64,000 nt of DNA. It comes from Leptospira fletcheri. GTDB taxonomy: Bacteria > Spirochaetota > Leptospiria > Leptospirales > Leptospiraceae. Both the position numbers and the translations under genes were made by a program. Where the stretch lies: assembly GCF_004769195.1 (NCBI RefSeq), contig NZ_RQET01000014.1, positions 1 through 64,000 of the forward strand. Reading direction: 5' to 3'. Shown here one piece after another: positions 1-8,044 of the stretch. Numbering within the stretch: position 1 is the first letter of the stretch; the number at the start of each line of letters is the position of its first letter. The notes under the pieces are model-generated. The model was not told the origin of the DNA. It worked only from the letters and a program-made list of their open reading frames with translations, and searched no databases.

Positions 1-106
1 GAGCATTCGAATGGTACCTTAGCTCCTTAAGAATTCAGCGCAGTTGATTCCAGAGATTGCAGTTTTTTCGGACAGGCAAGTAGGGCAGGAGTTCTACCTT
101 GAGAAA

Positions 107-123
107 CCCGCGACTTCCACGGG
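107..123 (-). terminator. Weak hairpin after the OmpL47-like gene
   Basis: On the minus strand, CCCGTG and CGCGGG can pair (with one G-U) around a GAAGT loop, followed by TTTCT. It sits about 20 bases past the stop codon of the gene at 142-1419. The stem is short and the U run poor, so this is only a candidate terminator. Confidence 0.3.
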
Positions 124-141
124 ATCTCTCTGCAGAAGTTT

Positions 142-1419
142 CTATTTCTTAACCTCGAATCGAGTACCGCCTTTCGGCCAGTTTGGATCCAGGACTTCTA
201 CTTTATAATGGAATTCGCTCGAATTTCCTAGAGTATCAGACGCTCGTATCGTGACGGTGGACTTGCCGATCGGAAGAGGGAAGGGTTCCTGATTCTGAAA
301 TTCCGTTACGCCTTCTTCGGAGGAGATCGTAATCAGCACCTCCTTCATTCCACTCGTTTCATCGTTGCAAAACACATGGACCTTTGATTTGTCGTTTAAC
401 AAATAAACGTCACCTTCTTTACGAGTTCCCGGCAAAACGATTTCGCAGGAAGGTCCTTTGGGATCGATCGCGATCGGAAATTCGCCCGTATTGCGGTTTC
501 CCGCCTTATCTTCGGACTTCCATTGCAAAATCCAAATCCCTTCCTGTAACGATTCGGGTAGTTTGTATTCCGATCGGAAGGACGGTTTATTTCCCGAAAA
601 TTCCCGCTTTCTCTGTCTTCCCGTTTTTCGAGCGCCAGGCGTTTCCGATTTCAGTTCCACTTCCAAAAACCGGATTCCGGATCCTTCTTCGAAAATTCCG
701 TACGGCAAAATATCTCCGGGGCGGTATTCGGGTAAATTAGAGCGCCCGGGTTTTCTTCTTTCCCAGGCAACCGTAGGCGCGGTCGTATCCTTCAATATCC
801 GGATATTCTTTACTTCTTCCCTATTGCCGACGATGTCTTCGGAATAGAATTCGACGTCTGCCCATCCTTCTTTTAGAAGAGGAATGGTTCCCTTATATTC
901 CTGCCAATCGCCCTTATCGATCCTGAAATAGGTTTTCGTAGGTAAACGAGCTTTTCCTTTAGAGTCCGTTTTGGGAGAATTTTCGTCCCGAGGCTCCTCT
1001 AGAAATATCTCCAATTTTTCCGAAGGGTTGACGAAATCGTCGGTCTCATACCGAACCTCTTTGTATCGATCCGCGTATTCCCTGAGAGAAACGGACATAG
1101 AGGAAAGGCCTCTGATTCCTGAACTTCCGATCGCGGTGATTCTAACGTAGAAAGGAAGGAGTTCCTGCCCGTAAGTAAAGGATGATTCATACACGGTCTG
1201 TGTGGAACGTACGTTTATAAAATCGGAATGTTCGGAAAGCTCCACGAGATAAGCCGAAGCGCCCCGGACAGATCCCCATTTCAAAATTATCGTTTGGAGA
1301 GGAGGCGCTTCCACCGTCGACTTTTTCGGTTGAGATTGGGAACGCAAAACTTGGATTTGCCAAGGACCGAAAATACAGATGCAAATACAAACGGTCCGGA
1401 AGATTTCGAAAATTTTCAT
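142..1419 (-). CDS. Secreted OmpL47-like repeat protein with Fn3-like N-terminus
   Basis: 425-residue protein with an N-terminal hydrophobic export signal. Residues about 45-115 look like a fibronectin-III or Ig-like sandwich. The rest is a series of units ending in phrases such as EDIVGNREE, EDKAGNRNT and SDTLGNSSE, the W/F..DxxGN pattern of leptospiral OmpL47-type repeats. In that family, OmpL47 is a surface-exposed or matrix-binding protein; here a role in the envelope is inferred. It lies 40 bases downstream of the LysM-FecR gene on the same strand, so the two are probably cotranscribed. No lipobox Cys is obvious at the end of the signal region, so the mature protein may be soluble or membrane-associated rather than lipidated. 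Confidence 0.7.
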   Translation of the reverse strand: MKIFEIFRTVCICICIFGPWQIQVLRSQSQPKKSTVEAPPLQTIILKWGSVRGASAYLVELSEHSDFINVRSTQTVYESSFTYGQELLPFYVRITAIGSSGIRGLSSMSVSLREYADRYKEVRYETDDFVNPSEKLEIFLEEPRDENSPKTDSKGKARLPTKTYFRIDKGDWQEYKGTIPLLKEGWADVEFYSEDIVGNREEVKNIRILKDTTAPTVAWERRKPGRSNLPEYRPGDILPYGIFEEGSGIRFLEVELKSETPGARKTGRQRKREFSGNKPSFRSEYKLPESLQEGIWILQWKSEDKAGNRNTGEFPIAIDPKGPSCEIVLPGTRKEGDVYLLNDKSKVHVFCNDETSGMKEVLITISSEEGVTEFQNQEPFPLPIGKSTVTIRASDTLGNSSEFHYKVEVLDPNWPKGGTRFEVKK

Positions 1420-1459
1420 CGCTTCTATCTGAAAGAGAAAAAACTCATTTCGTCGGAAT

Positions 1460-2398
1460 TTACTGGATCTCGACCCGATCCGGGAGAGGGGTAGGGGTTG
1501 TGGGCTTTTTCCCCTTTTCCACAGTCGTACCGAATCCGGCAGGCACTTTTACGATGGATCCTTGGGCACCTACTTCCAATTCCCCCTCGTAACATCCAAT
1601 CAAACTCTTTTCAGGAATACTGGAATCCACGTAAAATTCGGTTCCGCGAACTCCGACCATGGCTACAGGAGTGACCACGAAGAGTTTGTATTTTTTTCCT
1701 TTGTCTTTTTCCGAGACTGCGGACTGCACAGATCCGGAATTCACTTGGACTGCCTTCGCATTTTCGGCGGTATCCTGTTTGTATTCCGCAAGAGATTGAG
1801 CGCCGCTCGAAATGATTCTCAATAGGGAATTTTGTCGGACATCGAACGAAATCCGAGTTTTTAGAAACGCGAATCTAAGCGCAGATTTTTCCTTCGTACG
1901 AATCCATTCGTTGGTATAGAGAGTGGCATTTTTACCGATCTTGGCCCAGCTTCCCGCATTCGTAACCGGATTGAAGTCCTTCGAACTTTCGACGACTCCT
2001 ACGGCCAATTCCACGATCCCCTCGGGGCTCGCCGCAACCGTAGTAGTAGGGACTGCCGGAATGGAATCCTTTCTAAGATACCCCGGAATCTTCAGAGTAA
2101 TCCCTTCCCGAATCAAAGAAGGGTTCGGAATTTCGTTGTACTTCAACAATTCCTTCCACTTCCCCGGATCTTCCAGAAATTGCTTGGAAATCTTGGATAA
2201 TGTATCGTTCTTTTTCACTTTGTATTCGAAAACATCGTCGTGAGCGCCCTTATTGTCTTGGGTTTGGGCCGAAAGTTTAGAAACGGAACCGGAAAACTCG
2301 AAACCCGGATGGATTTCCGGAATCAGATGGATGAATAGAATCCCCAGAAAAACGGGAATTACTTTTGCCGGAACGGACCGGAGCGATTCAAATTGCAT
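1460..2398 (-). CDS. LysM and FecR domain protein
   Basis: 312 residues. The N-terminal hydrophobic segment (residues 10-25) should export or anchor the protein. A LysM domain spans about residues 58-106 (YKVKKNDTLSKI to LKIPGYL) and would bind peptidoglycan. A FecR domain follows at about 180-275, with the typical VTPVAMVGVRGTEFYVD segment. FecR domains in leptospires occur in periplasmic proteins without a nearby ECF sigma factor, as here. The start is supported by GAGAGG six bases upstream of ATG. It is the first gene of a likely two-gene unit with the OmpL47-like gene. Confidence 0.8.
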   Translation of the reverse strand: MQFESLRSVPAKVIPVFLGILFIHLIPEIHPGFEFSGSVSKLSAQTQDNKGAHDDVFEYKVKKNDTLSKISKQFLEDPGKWKELLKYNEIPNPSLIREGITLKIPGYLRKDSIPAVPTTTVAASPEGIVELAVGVVESSKDFNPVTNAGSWAKIGKNATLYTNEWIRTKEKSALRFAFLKTRISFDVRQNSLLRIISSGAQSLAEYKQDTAENAKAVQVNSGSVQSAVSEKDKGKKYKLFVVTPVAMVGVRGTEFYVDSSIPEKSLIGCYEGELEVGAQGSIVKVPAGFGTTVEKGKKPTTPTPLPDRVEIQ

Positions 2399-2504
2399 TC
2401 ATTCCTCTCAAAGCAAATGCAGCAAGGTATTTGGATTTTCTATTGAAGCTACGAATCCAACAGTCTCTTCCATCCGAGGAAATTTTCTTCAATTTCGATC
2501 GGAT

Positions 2505-2520
2505 CGAATCCACGGATTCG
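2505..2520. promoter_or_regulatory. 16-bp palindrome upstream of the LysM-FecR gene
   Basis: CGAATCC-AC-GGATTCG is a perfect 7-bp inverted repeat with a 2-base spacer, about 107 bases upstream of the LysM-FecR start. A further CGAATCC copy lies at 2452-2458, between the palindrome and the gene. The arrangement resembles an operator; no regulator can be assigned. Confidence 0.35.
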
Positions 2521-2669
2521 CCAAAGAATTTACAGCGTAATGAGACGGATAATTCCATACAAAAAGCACAATTCACGGGGAAAAATTCGTCCTATCCGAA
2601 ATTTCGTTTGAAATTTTTTCTTTCCAAAAGATTCTTCACATTTAATTCCCCGACCTCCGAGACGTTTTC

Positions 2670-2951
2670 ATGAAAAAAATACGAATCATATTGCTCGCTT
2701 TTTTTGCAAGTATCGCGTTGTTATTGCTTCCCGAACAAGTGAAAGCGCAAAATGGGGATATAGAAGCGGCGATCCAGCAGGCTTGCAATCGTCTGGTAGA
2801 AGGAGGTTTGTATAAAAGTTGCAAACCGGCTCCGGGTTTCTCCGCATCCCAGGGTTATTACAGCCAATCCGCCCAAGTGAAGTGCGAGTGCCTGAATAAG
2901 TCGGATAATAATAAAACGATTGTTACAATCTCTCTTTGGCAAGGGTATTGA
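2670..2951 (+). CDS. Small secreted four-cysteine protein, unknown
   Basis: 93 residues beginning with a clear Sec signal peptide (MKKIRIILLAFFASIALLLL, likely cut after VKA-Q). The mature part has four cysteines (one after QQA, one in YKSCKP, two in KCEC) that could form two disulfides. I do not recognise the family. It is a single gene transcribed divergently from the FecR unit, and the 149-base gap to the next gene holds no clear terminator. Confidence 0.55.
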   Translation: MKKIRIILLAFFASIALLLLPEQVKAQNGDIEAAIQQACNRLVEGGLYKSCKPAPGFSASQGYYSQSAQVKCECLNKSDNNKTIVTISLWQGY

Positions 2952-3100
2952 CAAATTCGATCGTGGCTAGGCAGAGCCGAAACGACAGGGGAGGGGGCAA
3001 AGAAAAGCGCCTAATTCGGTATGTTTCCTACGTTTTTTCCTCGATTCTTTGAATGTTTTTCCCGAGTCAGAGGTTATAATTAAAGAATAGATTTCTTTCG

Positions 3101-5482
3101 ATGTGCCTACGGCGGATTTTTCATATTATTTTACGGCTGGGAGTCTCTTTTCTATTCCTAGATTGTTACCAAGGACCGAAATCCGGTATTGATGACTTTC
3201 TCGCTTTTTCCCAATTGACTACGAGTGTTAGTACGCCTGTACCTCTGCAGGTTCAGGTATCCGGACTTCCCGCAGCGGCGACCGTTTCCATCTCGGATTC
3301 TCTGGGAGAAATTTTAACCTTCTCCAGCAACAGCACCCAATCCTTTCCTACAAAACAAGTAGCGGGAACGAACTATTCCTTAACGGTTACGGCCCAACCG
3401 ACGGTTACACCTAAAATCATCTGTCAAATCACGAATCCGACGGGTCAGACAGGGTTCCCGTCCACCGTCGTCCAGGTGCAATGTGGGACCGCGTTTTATC
3501 CTATCAATGTGACAGTGGTCGGTATCTCCAGCACAAATACGAATTCATTAGTACTTTCGAATAATGCCATAGACTTCCTTACGGTGACCACTAACGGAAC
3601 TTATTCCTTTCCGACTACGATTGCAGACCAACAGTCTTTCGCAGTCGGTGTCTTCCAAGGATTGCCGAACCATACCTGTATTTTTAAGGCCGTGCCTGCG
3701 AATACGGGGATCGTCAACGGAGGTTCTCCCGCCGCGCCCATATTGAATTGCTTTAGCGACATCTCCGTTTTGCCTGCGGACAATACCTCTATTTTGGTAA
3801 CGGATACGATCAATATTACTTTATCGGAAACTCCAACTGCGGGGAGCTGCATCTTGGATGCCACCGTTGCGGCAAGCCCGACGAACTTGGGCCCTTACGC
3901 GACCCTTTCCCTTGCAGGAAACGTTCTTTCGATCATCCCGAATTCCGGGAGTTATAGTCCGACTTTAGCGGCTCCGCTGAACGTATACGCAAAAATCACC
4001 GGATGCACGGATAGCGGAGGCAACGTACTTTTGGAAGGTTCTCCACTTGTGGTGAATTTTTCTCTCGTAGCAAATAAATACTACGTTTCTCCCACTGGAA
4101 CCGACGCGGCCGCTCCAGCCTGCGCAACCCCGGCAGCGCCTTGTGCGACCATCCAGCAAGGAGTCACGAACTGCGGGACCAACTCCTGTCATGTATTCGT
4201 TTCGCAAGGAACGTATACAGTCACGACGGCCATTTCTTTAACCAAAAAGACTTCGATCGTCGGAGGGTTTGCTCCAGGATTCGGCACAAGATCTCCCAGT
4301 ACGTACCAAACATTGATTAATGATTCGACGGCGGGTTGCGGGGTTTCCTATGCGCTTCCTTGCGCTCCGATCATCGTAACTCTCGCGGCGTTAACCGCCA
4401 ACGAAGTCGTCAAAATTTCCGGTTTCGGAATTTTTGCATCATCGGATCCCACGAAGGCTTATACCACCGGTATTTTTCTAAACGCCTCGATCCCGAGTCC
4501 CGGCGGATTGTTCATTTTCGAGAATACGATCGTAGGGGGACAACCTAGCTCGGCGGGAGGACTCTTGTCCGGGATACAAATCGTAGGCAGCAATAACACG
4601 GTTTTAGAATACAATACGATTTACGGCGGCTCCGGCGGAGCTGCTTCCTCCGGAGTGGTGGTCGACGCTTCCTCCGCAGTGCTCACTTGGAATCGGATCA
4701 GTGGCCTTGGATCGGTAGGATCGGCATTTCCGACGAACTATTCCGCAGGAGTCGAAGTGCGCAATATGATCGCTACGAACTCTTTGGCGATCAATTCCAA
4801 TTCTATTAATCCGCAAGCGTATATTGATGCTACCGTCAGCGCTTCGAATTTCTTCGGAATCCTTTTCCAATCCACCAATCTTTCCACCAGCAATGTCGCC
4901 GTGCTTGGAAATAGCATCTACTCAGGAAACGGATCCCTGACGGCCACGACGAACGCAGTCCGTTACGGTGCGGTCCTGGCACTGGATATGAAATTGATGA
5001 ACAACCAGATGATCACTCCGAGCAGTTCCTACGTATGTCTGTTCAACGCTTTGACTTCCGGTGTAGGTTCTTCGATCCAAGGGAATAATTTTTATAGTTG
5101 CTCGACGATGGCTTATGAAGCAGGAACGACCACTTCTTATACTTCCATCTGTCCGGGAGCGGCCATCGGGGGATTGAGCTCCACGAGCTGCGCCGTACCG
5201 ACGTATTTAACCGGAGCCGGCGCAGCTTCCCAAAACTATGCTCAAAATCCCAAGTTCGTAAACGCTACTGATATCGACCATGCCTTCGATCTTTCCTCTA
5301 GTTCCTCCTGTTATGCAGTCTACGGAGGAATTAACGACAATATACTCGCTCCATATACGGCGAGTGATATAGAAACCAGGCCAAGGACTCAAAACACTGC
5401 GGTTGCGGCTCCTTCGTTTATTCCTGCAGGGGCCTACGGGTATTCCATCGGGGCATTCGAATTCAACGGGGCCTGTAAATAA
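3101..5482 (+). CDS. Large secreted lipoprotein with beta-helix domain
   Basis: 793 residues. The N-terminus is a hydrophobic leader ending in FLFLDC, a plausible relaxed spirochaetal lipobox. Residues about 40-320 are Ser/Thr/Asn-rich Ig-like sandwich sequence. A right-handed parallel beta-helix starts near KYYVSPTGTD and PCATIQQGVTNC (DUF1565-like entry motif), followed by repeated N-x-I/V-x-G-G and NTIYGG rungs to the C-terminus. Such proteins are common surface lipoproteins in leptospires; polysaccharide binding or cleavage is possible, but no catalytic residues can be named. TATAAT occurs at 3075-3080, 20 bases before the ATG, without a well-spaced -35. Confidence 0.7.
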   Translation: MCLRRIFHIILRLGVSFLFLDCYQGPKSGIDDFLAFSQLTTSVSTPVPLQVQVSGLPAAATVSISDSLGEILTFSSNSTQSFPTKQVAGTNYSLTVTAQPTVTPKIICQITNPTGQTGFPSTVVQVQCGTAFYPINVTVVGISSTNTNSLVLSNNAIDFLTVTTNGTYSFPTTIADQQSFAVGVFQGLPNHTCIFKAVPANTGIVNGGSPAAPILNCFSDISVLPADNTSILVTDTINITLSETPTAGSCILDATVAASPTNLGPYATLSLAGNVLSIIPNSGSYSPTLAAPLNVYAKITGCTDSGGNVLLEGSPLVVNFSLVANKYYVSPTGTDAAAPACATPAAPCATIQQGVTNCGTNSCHVFVSQGTYTVTTAISLTKKTSIVGGFAPGFGTRSPSTYQTLINDSTAGCGVSYALPCAPIIVTLAALTANEVVKISGFGIFASSDPTKAYTTGIFLNASIPSPGGLFIFENTIVGGQPSSAGGLLSGIQIVGSNNTVLEYNTIYGGSGGAASSGVVVDASSAVLTWNRISGLGSVGSAFPTNYSAGVEVRNMIATNSLAINSNSINPQAYIDATVSASNFFGILFQSTNLSTSNVAVLGNSIYSGNGSLTATTNAVRYGAVLALDMKLMNNQMITPSSSYVCLFNALTSGVGSSIQGNNFYSCSTMAYEAGTTTSYTSICPGAAIGGLSSTSCAVPTYLTGAGAASQNYAQNPKFVNATDIDHAFDLSSSSSCYAVYGGINDNILAPYTASDIETRPRTQNTAVAAPSFIPAGAYGYSIGAFEFNGACK

Positions 5483-5653
5483 GAAACTAGCGGGGCCCCG
5501 GCATAGTTTCGGTCCGTTATACTCGTTAAGAGTATCTGATCTCGGTAATGGTATCAGCCAGTTTTCAACCTAAAAATCTTGCAAGCTAAGTCAGGTCCTT
5601 CAACTTTATCGAAAAACATTTGCAAACGATGATATAAACGTTATTCTAAAATC

Positions 5654-6215
5654 ATGAAGTTTATATTGTCGATTTTCAGTATTCTTTTCATTGGATGCGT
5701 TTCTAACCCTTATGTGGAATTTTATTCAGATCATTCCGCTGGACGCCATAAACCGAATCAAATTCTTGCTTCTTCAAATAAAGAACCTGAGCTTCGCAGT
5801 TATTCGACAGATCCCGTAAATGATGACCTAAGAATGGTAGAAAATGGATATATGGTAGTGGGTGAATCTTCATTTAAAGCCACTCCAAATAAAATCTGGT
5901 CGGGCGATCTTCGGGATGCAGCATTTGAATTTGACGCCGAAATTGTTTTATTTGGATCTCGATTCGATCATTCTTATTCATACTCTTCAAGCAATTTCGT
6001 TTATGGAACTGCTCTGACGCCTGCCGGGAGGACGATATCTTATCAGGGATACCAACCATCAGTATGATATCCTTACAGAATTTAATTCTCAAAAAATCTA
6101 TACTATTCCGGAGTATCTTGCAGAGCTCGGGAAAAATTCCGGAAAAGAAGTTACCATAAAACTATTTAGAAAAGGCGCCGAAAAACGCTTAAAAATACGT
6201 TTGAATTCTCAGTAG
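5654..6215 (+). pseudogene. Broken PDZ-type lipoprotein gene
   Basis: An open frame from ATG 5654 to 6067 encodes a lipoprotein start (ILFIGCVS) and a segment with GYMVVGESSF and DAEIVLF. This matches the N-terminal half of a family in which a GY.iiG.SSF / GAdvVL region precedes a PDZ domain. From about 6018 to the TAG at 6213-6215 another frame reads YDILTEFNSQKIYTIPEYL and then EVTIKLFRKGAEK, the typical C-terminal half of a PDZ domain. The middle of the PDZ domain is missing and the frame is shifted, so an internal deletion is likely. Base composition is clearly more AT-rich than the flanks. A short functional N-terminal lipoprotein cannot be excluded. Confidence 0.6.
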
Positions 6216-6265
6216 AATTTTTATTTTAAAAGAAAAAACCTCTCACATCTCGCAATTCCTTATAA

Positions 6266-6490
6266 AGTTCTACGAGAAGAGCTCGCTGGTCACCAAGAAT
6301 ATCCGGTTGGCAAACGTTCGTAGCGGCTTCAGTGAAAGTTTACAGTGGTCAAAACGGCTGGCAGGATATAAACTTGCTTCATAAGCTTCGGAGTCGAGGA
6401 GATACATCTTGGAATCATGCCTTTCAAAAGTCTGGAATAAATGTTAAAGAAGAACTAAGAAAGTATGAAGCAAATCAAAACAAGAAATAA
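6266..6490 (+). pseudogene. C-terminal remnant of an unidentified protein
   Basis: A 74-codon open frame with no credible start, ending at TAA 6488-6490, reads W-Q-T-F-V-A-A-S then VYSGQNGWQDINLLHKLRSR and ends in a Lys-rich tail. It has protein-like composition but begins abruptly after a stop, as expected for the 3' end of a lost larger gene. It overlaps the start of the next gene (ATG 6465) by 26 bases, an arrangement common for toxin-immunity pairs. The toxin idea is only inference, as no known domain is recognised. Confidence 0.4.
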
Positions 6491-6966
6491 GATCTACATT
6501 ATTTCATCCATCCTTACTATTTTAATTCTTTGCATATCGGTTTCTATATGCTCATTAGATGGACTCTGGGATAATGCAGTTTTATTTGTATTAGGGGATG
6601 ATACTGTATATACTTCGTCTTACTCAGATAAAAAATTTCGTTTAATTAAAATAGGATTCTCGAGAACGAAAGTTTCTTCAATCCTCGGGAAACCATTAAT
6701 CATATCCTATAATTGTGAATCTGGAGACTTCATAGTTACAGATGGAAATAAGATTACGGGTAACGAGCACAGACTTAGAATCTTATACTGGAAAATCCAT
6801 AAACGATCCAAATCCGATTTGCTCTCCGATCACTTCTGAATTTTGGACCTATAATAAAAGAGCAGGAATTTATCGTCTTAGAGTTCTGGAATTTCATAAC
6901 GGGGTTGGTTATCCGGAAGATTACCGGAATGGCTATAGACTAATATTAGAGTACATGATTTGCTAA
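6465..6966 (+). pseudogene. Frameshifted membrane-anchored BamE-like protein
   Basis: The frame from ATG 6465 gives an N-terminal membrane segment (about residues 10-30) and then KIGFSRTKVSSILGKPLI, the GMs..eV..iLG.P signature of the SmpA/BamE fold. That frame runs to 6839, but the expected second half (SEFWTYNKRAGIYRLRVLEFHNGVG) is in another frame, ending at TAA 6964-6966. The two frames overlap from about 6742, so one indel near 6745-6775 probably broke the gene. It could be an immunity protein for the upstream remnant or an unrelated envelope protein. Confidence 0.5.
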
Positions 6967-7215
6967 TTCATTGAGGCTTTACGCTTCAGAAACGTAAGGT
7001 TCGTGGTTTATTTTAGGTCTTTCTGTAAAGGATGTATTAAATATAAAGTGTAAAGTATGTTTGAGTACTATCAAAACAGCCGCTTCAATAATGAGACATA
7101 ATATCTATTATCGGAAGTACTAGATTCTGTCTCGATCTCCGTTCCCGCCAGGAAACCGCAGAGAAACACAATCGCATAGGAGAACCTTCCCCTATGCGAA
7201 GGAACTACGAAATGT

Positions 7216-7692
7216 TTACTGCTTGGAACTGACTCTTTTCCGAATTGCATCTAGAGAATAGCTTCCAGGCCCGTTGAAGAATAAAAACAAGGATCCCAGA
7301 GCCTGCGAGTATTCGGATCGAATTTCATGTAAAAAGGCCCAAATTCCGGTCACAGGTGGACTGTGAGGCAAAGCCAAGGGCGAACTTCCGAACAATAACG
7401 GAATTTTGGTCATCGTCATTGCTACCATCATTTCTACGAGAAAAACGAGGCTGAATTCTTTCGTGAACAAGCCCATTGCCAAGGACAATCCTCCTAAAAT
7501 TTCCAGGCATCCGATTGTGCCGCTTACGAACGACGGTTCGGGAAACCCCAGCTTAGTGAAGCGCCCCACGCCCTGGTTCACGTAGAGAAATTTAATGATT
7601 CCCTCCCAGAGGAACACGCTTCCGACCAAAACTCGGAGGATCACCGAATACGAATTTTTTGTATCTTCGATTTGAAAGAAATGTCTGATCAT
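7216..7692 (-). CDS. DoxX family membrane protein
   Basis: 158 residues with four predicted membrane helices and the DoxX pattern: LRVLVGSVFLWEGIIKF near the N-terminus, then LEILGGLSLAMGLF. DoxX-like proteins are small inner-membrane proteins linked to redox or thiosulfate-oxidation functions in other organisms, but the activity of this branch is not known. AGGA seven bases upstream supports the ATG. It is monocistronic and faces away from the GH5 gene across a 352-base regulatory gap. Confidence 0.8.
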   Translation of the reverse strand: MIRHFFQIEDTKNSYSVILRVLVGSVFLWEGIIKFLYVNQGVGRFTKLGFPEPSFVSGTIGCLEILGGLSLAMGLFTKEFSLVFLVEMMVAMTMTKIPLLFGSSPLALPHSPPVTGIWAFLHEIRSEYSQALGSLFLFFNGPGSYSLDAIRKRVSSKQ

Positions 7693-8044
7693 TTTTATCC
7701 TGTATCGTTTTATTGATTATGGATCCGTTCCGGAAAGAGTCTCTTTCTCATGCAATTCCCACGAATCAACTCTGCGAAAATCGTCCATCTCATTTGGACC
7801 CGCCTCGTTCCTCAAAAAGCAGTTACTCCAATGGATTCGAAACGAACGATACTCTTTCCTCCACAAACAGCCGAATTTCCTTCCGAGGTATTATATATAA
7901 CAAATGTTATAATTATAAAATAATTCCTTTATAAGTCGTTTAGCGTTCGCTATAGAGATGATATATAAGTAGGCTGTCGTTTACTATAAAGATAAGAACA
8001 ACGAAAAGGCAATGCCGGGCCGGTCGCCTTTGGAGAGAATTGAA
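7693..8044. other. 352-bp AT-rich intergenic region between divergent genes
   Basis: I see no convincing gene. The stretch turns very AT-rich from 7890 and contains two overlapping palindromes (7896-7918). It also has two copies of a GTCGTTTA motif, each followed shortly by CTATA(A/G)AGA (about 7935-7958 and 7976-7992). It must hold the promoters for both doxX and the GH5 gene. Confidence 0.6.
7896..7918. promoter_or_regulatory. Overlapping palindromes, operator candidate
   Basis: TATAACA-AA-TGTTATA (7896-7911) is an inverted repeat with 7-bp arms, and TTATAATTATAA (7907-7918) is a perfect 12-bp palindrome that overlaps it. The second resembles the two halves of a Fur/PerR-type box without the central base. 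It lies midway between the divergent doxX and GH5 genes and could control either. Confidence 0.35.

Noticed and set aside
5483..5520. GGGGCCCC palindrome after the beta-helix gene as a terminator
   Set aside because: The stem has almost no loop and no U run follows.
7713..7934. 73-codon frame on the plus strand between doxX and GH5
   Set aside because: Low-complexity, no ribosome site, overlaps AT-rich regulatory DNA and has no protein-like pattern.
8012..8044. Earlier in-frame ATG for the GH5 gene
   Set aside because: It would add 11 residues before the lipoprotein signal; ATG 8045 has GGAGAG upstream and gives a clean lipobox.
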